This document shows, piece after piece, positions 17,301 to 24,576 of a DNA stretch of 64,000 bases. Numbering within the stretch: the stretch's first letter is position 1; each line of letters opens with the position of its first letter. Position numbers and translations under genes: made by a program. The notes below the pieces were generated by a model. That model saw only the letters and a list, made by a program, of their open reading frames with translations. It was not told the DNA's origin and did not search any database. The DNA comes from Thermohalobaculum sp039028795 (GTDB lineage: Bacteria > Pseudomonadota > Alphaproteobacteria > Rhodobacterales > Rhodobacteraceae), in assembly GCA_039028795.1 (NCBI GenBank), contig JBCCHJ010000016.1, positions 1 to 64,000 on the forward strand. Reading direction: 5' to 3'.

Positions 17301-20178
17301 TTTCGACCGCACAGTTGTCGAAGAATTCGTCTTTGCCACTGGCGCTGCTCTGACCATCGACCAGTTGATGAGCTCGTTTGGCGATGATCGCTCGACCGTA
17401 CCGGACGACATCGTCTGGAACTACGGGCCTCTCACCGGTGTTGACCTCAAGGCCGGGAACGACACCGCCGACCTCAGCGACCAGGACGACATCGTCAATG
17501 GTGGCGGCGGAAACGATACGCTACGTGGAAACGAAGGTTTCGATGACCTCCGGGGCGATGCTGGCAATGACCGGCTCTACGGCGGGCTGGACCGTGACCG
17601 ACTGGTTGGCGGTGCCAACAACGACATCCTGGAAGGCGGCCGTGGAAGCGACCTTTATGTCTTCGAAAATGGGTTTGGCCGGGATACGATCCGAGACAAA
17701 GCATCGACGATCGAGATAGTCCGTGAACAACAGGTTGTCGTCGTTCAAGGTGGCGGTGAAGGCGGGGGCTACACGACCACATATACAGTCGAGAACGAGG
17801 TGAACACGCCCGTTCAGGCCGGCTTGAATGACGTGATCGAGTTTGGCGAAGGGATAACCCTGGACAATCTCGCATTCGAATACATCGCTGCAGACGACAC
17901 GATGTATATCGGCATTCGCGGCTCTCAGGCACCAACGACATCCGTCAAAGACTACACGAACCGGATCGCGGTCCAGAATTGGTCAACGCAGGTCGACGGC
18001 GATTATTCGAACCGTATTGAAACCATCCGGTTCCATGACGGTCTGGAAGTCAGCATAGGCAACTTCGGTGTTGCCAATATCTTCGGAAATGTTGACGCCA
18101 ATGGCCTGCTTGACCTGGGGCCTGGCGTCACAATCCATAACCTCTCAACCAGCGGTGAAATCGCCTCCGTCATTGACGGGGATGGATACATCACACCGCA
18201 AGGTAACAGCCTGCGGCGAGTATATGGATACAACGCCGACGACTTGTTGATTGGTGGATTGGGCAGTGACTACCTCTATGGCCGAAATGGTGACGATACC
18301 ATCACGGGCGGCCCGGGCCGGGACTATCTCCACGGCGCATATGGGGACGATTTATTGATAGGGTCTTTCCAGACGGGAACACCGGATTCATTCGTCGGCA
18401 GTGTCGGACAAGACACGTATCGTTTCCTTGCCGGACAGTCGGCTTATATCTACGAAGCAGCGAACAATGCGGTCAGTTCGACGCAAACCGATGTGGACAC
18501 CATCGAGTTGCCTGACATCGAACGTTGGGATCAGTTGTCCTTTACTGCAAATGCATCGCATCTTTATATCGACACGCATGATCTGGAAGGCACAAAGACA
18601 GGTGATATTAATGCTTACCATCACATAGTCGGGCTCCATTCGAACAATCACGACTATTCGGTCGAGCGTATCGAGATTGGCGATGGCAGTTCGATCAGCA
18701 TCGACGATGTCGTTCAGATCACTGGAGAGGTCACGGCCGCAGACGCGGTATCGGCAGCGCATCGCTCTGCAACGGTTGATCAACTGTTCATCGCCGACGG
18801 TGCCAATCAAAGGATCTACACACCTGGCTCCAGTACGATACGCGACGTCGTTTTCGCCGGTGGCGGCGATGACTACATCTGGACCTATGGTGGCGACGAT
18901 GTCTTGGTCGGCGGTGCAGGGAATGATTTCTTGCGACCGGACGCGGGCCGGGACAGCGTCTATGGCGGTGATGGCATTGATACGGTCGATTACTACGCAA
19001 ACAATGGCGAAGGCGTAACGGTCAACCTGATCACCGGTCTGGGTTCTGGAGGTATCGCAGACGGCGATGTGCTCGACGGGGTCGAACGAGTTTATTCGAC
19101 CCAAAGTAACGACCGCTTGATCGGCGATGAAAACGACAATTATTTCATTGGCCGGCGTGGCGGCGATGTCCTGATCGGCAATGGCGGTAATGACATTCTG
19201 CGTGGCGACTCAAATGCGACCGATACGGGCTATGAAGACGTCCTGATCGGCGGCACAGGGAATGATAATCTGCAGGGCAATAAGGGCGCTGATAGATATC
19301 TCTTCCAAGCCGGTGATGGGGTCGATGTAGTCGCGGACTACGGCGATACGTCGGGATCTATTCTGGACACCATTGCCTTCACGGATCTTCGTGATCTCTC
19401 GGCGCTGACATTCTCGGATGGCGGCGGAGATAACTTGCGAATCCACTATGGCGATGGCGATCAGATAACCGTTGTCGACGGCCAGCTTGCCAGTTCGACA
19501 ACTCGGGTCGAGCAAATCGAGACAGCCGATGGACGGACTTTCTCTTTCGAAGCGGTTAGATTGCTGACCGCTGGGGCTGGCTGGCAAGGTGGCGCCGCGA
19601 CCGGAGATTTGATTGCAGGCGGAGCAGGTGCAAACAGCCTTCGCGGCGATGGCGGCGATGACCTGATCTTTGGCGGTAGCGACAATGACCGGCTGATGGG
19701 AGACGCAGGCAACGATGTTCTCGTCGGAGGTCTTGGTAACGACCGGCTGGCCATTAACTCTGGCACTGACCTTGCCATTGGCGGCACAGGATCGGACACT
19801 TACGAAGTCAGCAGCTCTGGCCGGGCATTGATCGAGGACAACGGACAAGTTGCGAGCGGAGAAAACGATCGCCTGCACATCCTGACAAGCGGTGACACGG
19901 TCGGAAATGTATTGCTTGAACTGTCGAACGGCGGACGCGATCTGACGGTGACCAGAAGCAATACGACACTCGCAACTGTGCGCGATTACTTCACCGAGTC
20001 AGGCCACGTGGAGGAAATACAAGTTGGATCTGGTGCGGTGAATGACCTTTCGCGAGCCACCGCAGCGCTTGCTTCTTACATGTCGCAGTTCGAGGTTGAA
20101 CGTGCTTCTGTGTCGAGCTTGATTGCGCATGCTGACCAAGAGGGAATCGAAGCACCAAATCTGACGAGTTCGCTGTAA
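11365..20178 (+). CDS. Giant RTX exoprotein with N-terminal Hint C-half
   Basis: 2,937 residues from ATG 11365 (GGGGAGA just upstream; the TTG at 11350 is rejected). Residues 119-141 carry the last blocks of a Hint/intein domain: VYNLTVEDYHTY and then VHNTS, with the Asn139/Thr140 pair of a splice junction; the Cys block of a complete Hint domain is absent. Residues 145-362 are a Gly-rich hydrophobic region like the pore-forming part of RTX cytolysins. About 972-1099 is an EF-hand-rich module resembling the FrpC self-processing module. From about 1215 to 2820 nonapeptide calcium-binding repeats (GGxGxDxLx) alternate with HCBP-related beta domains. Five Thr-flanked GGGEG loops occur. The last 60 residues should be the uncleaved type I secretion signal. 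HlyD and HlyC neighbours support secretion and acylation. Confidence 0.93.
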   Translation: MMQLGLAGQPTAHNSLFDIGLLQHASPATAVSSFAPITTAEQPSTSVSSEPGQFAADAPTAVIGLGEKTDDTAFLAFDAATGKLTFKSQDELRSEDLIDYGELISGLRKRSRKTGKHTVYNLTVEDYHTYIAGGYRVHNTSIFVPQGALGAIGNAIGGQLATLFGVDDFAKGLVLNSAGSAVLSYFGDLIDPRVTTVTAAQGLGGAAAHIGGRFVFNLVSAVGGYFGGRLFAELGEALGLGEFGTGLVSSIGSYTGGYLVSLGFDAAFGTSLAGQFNPGTAIGGFIGSYFAYKVLGDNFSPVGAQIGGAIGSLAATFATSAAVSAIVGPVTTVASAFAATGVGIVVAAVLVFLGTVLGGLLGRKPVPWALTEIEFGRRETEEAFYVGGTTSDDGGNTALSQNMAGTAVEALNSIVGAVGGTILATADGAFSLGHRKSQNQVVGNGATYYFNDPTEAVNFGVRGVLNLTSIEGGDIYQKRALAVVTSANSPVDIETTEELREALGAAATFGVREDNQVLTDAVFEELGFSARARYEDALAQAEELGIDGAYGSFNSDTYRRDDPDGGYVRGVTRQLDTVRLTYSGGGGEGGGGSTPVGYVNTTTNEAYDIVHRVEDGQDILDVPDSITHGTIRVWRSGTSLVVEAGGDPSSLVSNVAGGEVRLIIKNWSLERNGVYWEQFDRIRFADGTEFDLSSINGDSGWSGGSTTLTAVNTVLTSGIRSALGISAANNAFADVELGERIASATDENGNVSLNDFRNNGAASQWTLYDIDFQQKGTYANSNNVITADADEDLLTAGGGNDTYRIGLNGGSDVIFDSRLSFTNDTISVTSPYKRGQTTTSTTWVPGGGGGEGGGGGSWRTTTSYSVVNGSTTGTSRQLVSVDEIDAGTTDTVEFTGGIRAEDLVFQMSGDDLVIGIRQADDPWGGLASLENQVTIRDWRDEDNRIERITFAGGSTVLTAEDIVSRYIQDANTEAVFVLDLQADGIETGSPGQTNVLFDIDGDGYLERTAWLTGGDGFLALDRNRDGVINDASELFSAWDGSYTGAFASLSSLDTNNDGQISSLDVGFTDLRVWLDLNSDGTTGIGELNQLHRFGIESIQLGGEINFENTEADSSVIGVQIDGARLVRELSVDQLGLIGNAEGAGYGVTFENSNGGVRIGESGLEFQAGSALIALRSDTEGQGVTETVTTEASYTATNENDQVTVSLSAGQTAIVSGLGGDDQLTGGAGDDVLIGGAGADIMYGGAGDDAISIDADDNLTAQRGGSGSDLLIVEREDAVGSHTSLFSLASIQFERITSGFGDDGIRGGANGTSYELSGGYGDDSLLGANLADSINGDTGDDTLDGAGGNDSVFGGSGADVILGSAGADLNDGGSGIDTVDYSQSGTAAVTVNLETGTGSGGHAAGDTFHSIEKVIGTTSADILTGSRSSETLIGLGGGDTIDGGDGTDTVDYSDSSAAVNVNLTRTVQYGGDANQDHLTNIEDIVGSNANDVLTGDGNNNRIVGGAGNDELRGSNGDDILEGGEGNDSLYGGGNDDTLIGGAGNDRLEGHGGADVYRFGFNTGSDTVTDTGGTTTLVFEDGIAAHSLLMTQSGQDLLISAIGGSTSVRVTSYFANPSRYSVTLQDGTDVPVVLGDVDRWRGNTGNNTRHLGSSTETNDVFIGGQGNDNMRAAGGDDTYVYNRGDGFDTIYDYGSQTQTVTTTTGGGEGSQTTTTTTTITTSGDDTVFLGNDIASEDVRLQRSGNNLIILIMPKGHEGSDPADAEGKITIQSHFQGEAYRVEHIVFGTGDSWHWAREVEDGVIVNDFLANLGTDLAETFEAPTTAETTTVYVGGGGEGQQNTTTYTTFVPSEQPVYRNGRGGDDTIYGANGDDNLIGGDGIDRLYGGNGDDIISGGAASDYAYGGAGNDTYAVAEGDGYLLISDSDGYDRVLFGEGILPEHVGIIREGRHLRVFIDPNGDVTWGGRRESVRLVNVFDANGGFDRTVVEEFVFATGAALTIDQLMSSFGDDRSTVPDDIVWNYGPLTGVDLKAGNDTADLSDQDDIVNGGGGNDTLRGNEGFDDLRGDAGNDRLYGGLDRDRLVGGANNDILEGGRGSDLYVFENGFGRDTIRDKASTIEIVREQQVVVVQGGGEGGGYTTTYTVENEVNTPVQAGLNDVIEFGEGITLDNLAFEYIAADDTMYIGIRGSQAPTTSVKDYTNRIAVQNWSTQVDGDYSNRIETIRFHDGLEVSIGNFGVANIFGNVDANGLLDLGPGVTIHNLSTSGEIASVIDGDGYITPQGNSLRRVYGYNADDLLIGGLGSDYLYGRNGDDTITGGPGRDYLHGAYGDDLLIGSFQTGTPDSFVGSVGQDTYRFLAGQSAYIYEAANNAVSSTQTDVDTIELPDIERWDQLSFTANASHLYIDTHDLEGTKTGDINAYHHIVGLHSNNHDYSVERIEIGDGSSISIDDVVQITGEVTAADAVSAAHRSATVDQLFIADGANQRIYTPGSSTIRDVVFAGGGDDYIWTYGGDDVLVGGAGNDFLRPDAGRDSVYGGDGIDTVDYYANNGEGVTVNLITGLGSGGIADGDVLDGVERVYSTQSNDRLIGDENDNYFIGRRGGDVLIGNGGNDILRGDSNATDTGYEDVLIGGTGNDNLQGNKGADRYLFQAGDGVDVVADYGDTSGSILDTIAFTDLRDLSALTFSDGGGDNLRIHYGDGDQITVVDGQLASSTTRVEQIETADGRTFSFEAVRLLTAGAGWQGGAATGDLIAGGAGANSLRGDGGDDLIFGGSDNDRLMGDAGNDVLVGGLGNDRLAINSGTDLAIGGTGSDTYEVSSSGRALIEDNGQVASGENDRLHILTSGDTVGNVLLELSNGGRDLTVTRSNTTLATVRDYFTESGHVEEIQVGSGAVNDLSRATAALASYMSQFEVERASVSSLIAHADQEGIEAPNLTSSL
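14278..14664 (+). other. FrpC-like EF-hand module inside the RTX gene
   Basis: The segment encodes VLDLQADGIETG, then FDIDGDGYLERT, DRNRDGVINDASELF, DTNNDGQISS and DLNSDGTTGIGEL, four acidic calcium loops in the order seen in the FrpC self-processing module. The Asp-Pro that is cleaved in FrpC is not present at the expected place just before VLDL (here Ala-Val-Phe), so autocatalytic cleavage is not expected. Confidence 0.65.
14999..19810 (+). repeat. RTX nonapeptide repeat arrays
   Basis: Clusters of GGxGxDxLx-type repeats occur at about 14999-15110, 15265-15480, 15830-16020, 16340-16440, 16935-17090, 17455-17680, 18215-18370, 18850-18990, 19120-19310 and 19600-19810. Each cluster should fold as a calcium-bound parallel beta roll after export. 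Between them lie HCBP-related segments of about 80 residues that begin with a D-x3-FG-x-GI pattern. Confidence 0.85.
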
Positions 20179-20504
20179 AGACGCCGCCTGGAAAGCTAAG
20201 TGGATCGGGCAAGCTGCTGTTCCGTGCGCAAATGGTGTGATGTCTCGAACTCGGGTCTTGATCTGAAGGGCGGTGTTTCCGGCCATCAAGGTCCTTATGG
20301 GTCTTCTCGGGCAGCGGATGTCTAACTATTGGGTCGATACTTCGATCGTTCCTGGCGGAACACCATCCTGAATGATCCGGTAGGCCTCGATATGGCGTTC
20401 AACACAAAGGTCGTTTCCCCTTGCACCATGTGCAATCAACGCAATGCACCCAAAGAGGTCGATCAGCCTATATCGAGCAGCGCCGCAGGAATACCCCGGT
20501 CAGA
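20179..20504. other. Intergenic region after the RTX gene
   Basis: 326 bases between the RTX stop and the convergent minus-strand gene. I see no convincing coding frame, no strong rho-independent terminator and no transposase remnant I can name. It marks the right edge of the accessory island. Confidence 0.4.
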
Positions 20505-21425
20505 TCAGGTCCGACTGGCCTCGTAGACTTGCAGGTGTGTCAACGCGATCTTCAGATACGGCGTTTCGATACCGTGGCTGGCGGCCCGGCGGATCATATC
20601 GCCGATGACGTGGTCCGCCTCGGTCGGGTTGCCCGATCGCAGATCGTGCAGCATGGACGGCGACATCGAGCCTGACCGGTCGCTGAACCATGCGCGATTG
20701 TCTTCGAGTTCGGCGTCCGTCAATCCATACCCTTCAGCAACGGCGACCAAGGCGCATTCTTCCAGCAAGCTGACCAGGACATCTGCGCCATGGTCCGTTC
20801 GCGCGATCTCGCCGATCGTGCCGCGCAAAAGGCACCCTCCGGCCGCCAGCGCGCACAGCATGACCCATTTCGTCCAAAGCGCCTGTATCGGCGCGTCGGA
20901 TCTGTCCGCGGTGATGCCAGCTTCGGCGAGCGCCGTGACCAGTTTATCTACCAGAGGAATCGTTGCGCCCTGCCCCGGGCGCGGGCCGACTGTGATGCCG
21001 GCCAGCCGCCCATTGTGTTTGACGACGCCCTCTGGGGTCAGTTCTGCCGGGATGCGGGCCACGCCCGACCAAACGGTGGCGTCCTGGAACCGGGCATCGA
21101 TTTTCTCCAAATGCGCAAGGCCGTTTAACAAGGGCATCACCACGGTGCCTTCGCGCACATGCGGTGCGATGGCATCCAGTGCACCATCCAATCCATAGGC
21201 CTTTGACGTCAGAATGATGATGTCGAACGGATCCGCTTGTTCGCCAGCCAGCAAGGTTTTCACCGGGATCGTCGCATCGCCGTTGGGGCTTTCGATCCTA
21301 AGCCCGTCGGCCAGTTGGCTGGCCCGCCCTTCACGAACCAGGAAGGTGACATCCGCACCGTGTTGGGTCAGGCGCCCGCCAAAGTATCCGCCAACGCCAC
21401 CCGCGCCGAGGAAGAGAATACGCAT
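20505..21425 (-). CDS. Ketopantoate-reductase-family dehydrogenase
   Basis: 306 residues from ATG 21425, preceded by AAGGA; the GTG upstream is less likely. The N-terminal Rossmann motif is FLGAGGVGGYFGG (glycine-rich NADP loop), followed by LTSKAYGL and MPLLNGL. The conserved catalytic Lys of the family fits LWTKWVML in the C-terminal helical domain. Family members reduce 2-dehydropantoate, but many relatives act on other 2-keto acids. A second paralogue lies at 47227-48162, and no panB/panC gene is near, so I leave the gene symbol blank. It is the last gene of a minus-strand run with HAD phosphatase and CoA enzymes, 23 bases after the phosphatase stop. Confidence 0.85.
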   Translation of the reverse strand: MRILFLGAGGVGGYFGGRLTQHGADVTFLVREGRASQLADGLRIESPNGDATIPVKTLLAGEQADPFDIIILTSKAYGLDGALDAIAPHVREGTVVMPLLNGLAHLEKIDARFQDATVWSGVARIPAELTPEGVVKHNGRLAGITVGPRPGQGATIPLVDKLVTALAEAGITADRSDAPIQALWTKWVMLCALAAGGCLLRGTIGEIARTDHGADVLVSLLEECALVAVAEGYGLTDAELEDNRAWFSDRSGSMSPSMLHDLRSGNPTEADHVIGDMIRRAASHGIETPYLKIALTHLQVYEASRT

Positions 21426-21448
21426 GCCTTGTTCCTTCGCAGGTCTGC

Positions 21449-22117
21449 TCACGTGTCAGTGACCTTAAGGACATCGCTGATATTGGCAATGACATGATCC
21501 GCCCCGGCGGCGCGCAGGGCCTTATCATGCCCAGACGGACAATGGCTGCCGCCGGTAAAACCCAGTGCGGTCATACCAGCGGCCTTAGCCGCGCAGACAC
21601 CAGCAGTGCTGTCTTCCACGACCAGGCATCGCGCCGGGGCTATTGCGTGTTGGTCTGCAGCGTAAAGAAATATGTCGGGATGTGGTTTGCCGCGCTCAAC
21701 CAGAGCAACCGAATAAATGTGCGGGTAGAGCACGTCGAAGAGATCGGTTTCCACCAATCCCAGTGCCAGCTTTGATGGTGCGGAGCTGGAGGCTACGCAC
21801 TTGGGCAAGTCCAGACGTTGCAGCATATCGACGACGCCGGGGATCGGTTGCAGCTCTGTGCGGTAGAGCGTTGTGATATGGTCTAATACCTGGTCTTTGA
21901 ATTCTGCGGGAAGGGCTTGCCCCCAATCATCTTCAATCGTGGCATACATCGCGTCGTGCGGCACGCCTGCGAAGCGTTTGGCCACCTCCTCGGTCGTGAT
22001 TGGATAACCCGCTTCCGTTAGCATCTGGGCATCGGCCCCACAGGCCAGATGCTCGCTGTCGATCAGGACACCATCACAATCGAAGATGACCAGATCGAAG
22101 GATGGGTTGGCACCCAT
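21449..22117 (-). CDS. HAD superfamily phosphatase, subfamily IA
   Basis: 222 residues. Motif I DCDGVLIDSE contains the nucleophile and acid/base Asp pair, motif II is the Ser run in ASSSAPSK, Lys in RGKPHPDIFL is motif III, and VVEDSTAG is motif IV. The cap domain between motif I and II is helical, as in phosphoglycolate phosphatase and beta-phosphoglucomutase relatives. The substrate cannot be deduced. The start codon sits inside a palindrome (22100-22122) shared with 22937-22959, one base after the stop of the upstream hydratase gene, so its N-terminal residues derive partly from that repeat. A related HAD protein is encoded at 51962. Confidence 0.88.
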   Translation of the reverse strand: MGANPSFDLVIFDCDGVLIDSEHLACGADAQMLTEAGYPITTEEVAKRFAGVPHDAMYATIEDDWGQALPAEFKDQVLDHITTLYRTELQPIPGVVDMLQRLDLPKCVASSSAPSKLALGLVETDLFDVLYPHIYSVALVERGKPHPDIFLYAADQHAIAPARCLVVEDSTAGVCAAKAAGMTALGFTGGSHCPSGHDKALRAAGADHVIANISDVLKVTDT

Positions 22118-22122
22118 CCTAC
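22100..22122. repeat. REP-like palindrome copy 1
   Basis: A 23-base element with inverted arms GATGGGT and ACCCATC around TGGC. It matches 22937-22959 at 22 of 23 bases. It spans the stop codon of the hydratase gene and the start codon of the HAD gene on the minus strand. Confidence 0.75.
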
Positions 22123-22919
22123 TTCCCGGCCCAGTTCGGCAATCGCCGGTCGTGGGTGGCAGCGACGCCTTCCTTGAAGTCCTCGGTCTTGCGCAGCCAG
22201 GTCTGTTCGATCAGTTCGTGATCGGTTTGGGCTTTGACGGCATCGGCCAGGCCTTTGCGCAGCGTGTCGCGGGTCGAGGCCAGCGCCAGTGGAGAGTTGA
22301 TGGCGATCTCTCGCGCCAGGTCCCATGCCTTTTGGCGCACCGTATCCTGCGTGGCGAAGTCATCCAGCAGACCCCATTCCAGGGCCTCTTCCCCCTTCAG
22401 GCGCCGCGCCGTCAGGCAGAGCAGCGAGGCCTTTTGGTGGCCCAAGATACGCGGCAGCGTGTGCGTCAGGCCGAACCCGGGGTGAAAACCCAGCCGGGTG
22501 AAATTCGCCGCCATGCGGGTTTCGGGGCATCCAACCCGGAAGTCAGCGGACATCGCCAGGCCCAACCCGCCGCCGATGGCCGCGCCCTGGATCGAGGCAA
22601 CGACCGGGGTTTTGCAGGAAAAGACCCGGACGGCCTCCATATAGAGGTGATCGATGCCCAGCTTGTTGACCGAGCCTTCGACCGACCCGTCCGCCTGCAC
22701 CGTCGATCCGTCCCCGAAGTTGGCGCCTGCGCAGAACGACTTGCCGTTTGCGCACAGCACGATCGCGCGCACAGATGGATCTTGATCGATCGCCTCATAA
22801 ATGTCGGCGATTTGCCGGATCAGTGCGAAATCAAAAAAGTTGTGCGGCGGGCGCTGGATTTCGACGGTCGCAACGAAATCCTTGGTCTCGACCGTCAGTT
22901 CGGGGGCGTCATAGGGCAT
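22119..22919 (-). CDS. Enoyl-CoA hydratase/isomerase family protein
   Basis: 266 residues of crotonase fold. The CoA-binding oxyanion-hole segments are SFCAGANFGDG and GAAIGGGLGL. The two catalytic glutamates of rat-type enoyl-CoA hydratase are both missing: the first position is Gly in GGGLGLAMSADF, and the second is in AANFTRLGFHPG where no Glu is found. The protein may therefore be an isomerase, hydrolase or other crotonase rather than a hydratase. It lies within a minus-strand group containing two acyl-CoA dehydrogenases. Transcription probably continues into the HAD gene one base downstream. Confidence 0.82.
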   Translation of the reverse strand: MPYDAPELTVETKDFVATVEIQRPPHNFFDFALIRQIADIYEAIDQDPSVRAIVLCANGKSFCAGANFGDGSTVQADGSVEGSVNKLGIDHLYMEAVRVFSCKTPVVASIQGAAIGGGLGLAMSADFRVGCPETRMAANFTRLGFHPGFGLTHTLPRILGHQKASLLCLTARRLKGEEALEWGLLDDFATQDTVRQKAWDLAREIAINSPLALASTRDTLRKGLADAVKAQTDHELIEQTWLRKTEDFKEGVAATHDRRLPNWAGK

Positions 22920-22936
22920 GTAAGGTCTCCGATCAG

Positions 22937-22959
22937 GGATGGGGTGGCACCCATCCTAC
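22937..22959. repeat. REP-like palindrome copy 2
   Basis: A 23-base near copy of 22100-22122, located in the gap upstream of the hydratase gene. Its arms could form a hairpin in either transcript. Confidence 0.75.
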
Positions 22960-22972
22960 GGGGTGGACAAAC

Positions 22973-23380
22973 TCATGGGTGAAACTCCACAAAGCAATCG
23001 ATCAGATAGCTGACCCAAGCATTCAGCACCGTTGTCGTGCCGCCGAATTCTTTGTGGAACAAGCGAAACGTTTGATAGTTTGCGCAAGTGGCGAAGCGGA
23101 AGTCTGCGTATAGCCGCGCATGGTGGAAGTCTTTCTCTGCCCAGTCTGGACCATATCTTCTGTCAAGTTCCAATTGCACCGCCCAATTCAGACCCTTGAT
23201 GCAAGTGTTCAACGGCATGAAAGCACGAATTTCACAATGGGTGACCACAAGATCCCTGACCAGGCCATCCCGTTCCTTAGCCTCTGGTAACGGAGTCTGC
23301 GTGTTCGCGGCTTGGCCGGGTTGATTGGCCAGCATTAACGCCAGTAAAGGAATGGCGATCCAGCGTCTCATCGGCGTCAC
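22973..23380 (-). CDS. Hypothetical exported protein
   Basis: 135 residues. A Sec signal peptide is clear: RR, then the hydrophobic stretch WIAIPLLALMLANQ and a likely AxA site at GQAANT. The mature part has four cysteines (THCEIRA, NTCIKG, ATCANY, IDCFVE), which suggests two disulfides in the periplasm. No family recognised. The ATG overlaps the stop of the upstream acyl-CoA dehydrogenase gene by four bases, which argues for co-translation, though an exported protein is an odd partner for acyl-CoA enzymes. Confidence 0.7.
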   Translation of the reverse strand: MTPMRRWIAIPLLALMLANQPGQAANTQTPLPEAKERDGLVRDLVVTHCEIRAFMPLNTCIKGLNWAVQLELDRRYGPDWAEKDFHHARLYADFRFATCANYQTFRLFHKEFGGTTTVLNAWVSYLIDCFVEFHP

Positions 23381-24537
23381 CGCATCCCCAATCCTCGCGC
23401 GATGATGCCGCGCAGGATCTCGGTTGTGCCGCCTTGGATGGTCAGCTTTGGGGCCACTAGGGACGCGAACTCGATCAGGTCATCAAAGTCCCGTTCGTTG
23501 GACGGACCTGGCTCGGCAAATGCCCCGAGCGTTCGAGCCGTGGCAGGCAGGTCCTGTTCCCACTTGGTACCGACATCCTTGACGATAGAGCTTTCCAGCA
23601 CCGGCTCTTTGCCTTCATGCAACATTCCGGCGACGCTGACGGACATGCGTCGCAGCGTGTGGAGTTGTGCAACCAAACGACCCAAGCCTTCCGCCCCGCG
23701 AGCGTCGGGTTTATCGCCCAACTCCCGCGTCAGGGCGACCAGCACATAGAAGGTTTCTAGGAAGCGTTCAGGGCCTGAGCGTTCATAGGCGAGTTCAGCC
23801 GTAGCCTGTTTCCACGCCCCGTCGATTTCGCCCAGCACATGGTCGGCGGGCAGCATGACGTCCTCGAACAGCACCTCGTTGAAATCGGTCATGCCGGGCA
23901 TGGCGGCGATTGGATTAACCGTGATCCCAGGGGTGTCGACCGGGACCAGGAACTGGGTCAACCCGTGGCGGCGGTTTTCCTTCGTCGGCGGAGAGGTGCG
24001 CAGCACAGCGATCATGTAGTCAGCCCGATGGGCATTCGAGGTCCAGATCTTCCGGCCGTTGACCCGGTACTGATCACCTTCTTTGACCGCCTTGGTGGAC
24101 GCGGCGAAAAGGTCCGAGCCAGAGTTCGGCTCGGACATACCGATGGCAAAGCAAAGCTCCCCACGGCAAATCTTTGGCAGGATCTCTTCTTTCAATGCGT
24201 CGGTGCCGTATTTCAGGATCACCGGGCCTGATTGTCGGTCGGCGACGAAATGGCACCATGTCGGCGCCGTCACAGCACGCATTTCCTCTGTCACGACATA
24301 GCGATCCAGGTGCGTACGCTCTTGCCCACCATATTGCTTTGGCCAGGTCATGCCGATCCAACCTTTGGCGCCGACGCGTTTGGAAAACTCGCGGTCAAAG
24401 GCATCATTGCGCAGGCCCTGGTTCGGATCGAACGTGCCGCGGGCGACCTCTTCGGCCAAGAAGGCACGGACATCGGTCCGCAGGTCTTCCGTTTCGGACG
24501 GCAGACGTTTCTGATCAAAGCGGATAGCGGTTTGCAT
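23377..24537 (-). CDS. Acyl-CoA dehydrogenase
   Basis: 386 residues. The N-terminal helical domain, the FAD/substrate segment CFAIGMSEPNSGSDL, the WTSNAHRADYM segment and the C-terminal AxxxGGTTEILRGIIARGLG are typical of the family. The common catalytic Glu of the EGT motif is replaced by Gly (IQGGTTEI), so catalysis would need another residue or a partner subunit. A second, more degenerate acyl-CoA dehydrogenase lies two genes upstream (25350-26399). Such pairs often form heterotetramers acting on bulky acyl-CoA esters, for example steroid side chains; this is an analogy only. Confidence 0.9.
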   Translation of the reverse strand: MQTAIRFDQKRLPSETEDLRTDVRAFLAEEVARGTFDPNQGLRNDAFDREFSKRVGAKGWIGMTWPKQYGGQERTHLDRYVVTEEMRAVTAPTWCHFVADRQSGPVILKYGTDALKEEILPKICRGELCFAIGMSEPNSGSDLFAASTKAVKEGDQYRVNGRKIWTSNAHRADYMIAVLRTSPPTKENRRHGLTQFLVPVDTPGITVNPIAAMPGMTDFNEVLFEDVMLPADHVLGEIDGAWKQATAELAYERSGPERFLETFYVLVALTRELGDKPDARGAEGLGRLVAQLHTLRRMSVSVAGMLHEGKEPVLESSIVKDVGTKWEQDLPATARTLGAFAEPGPSNERDFDDLIEFASLVAPKLTIQGGTTEILRGIIARGLGMR

Positions 24538-24576
24538 TCAGTTGCCTTTCGCGTGACGGTCGGCGTGAACCTGGCC

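Noticed and set aside
18388..19878. Long minus-strand frames opposite the RTX gene, up to 238 codons
   Set aside because: Products of the repetitive GC-rich codons of the RTX repeats; no start signals or protein-like sequence.
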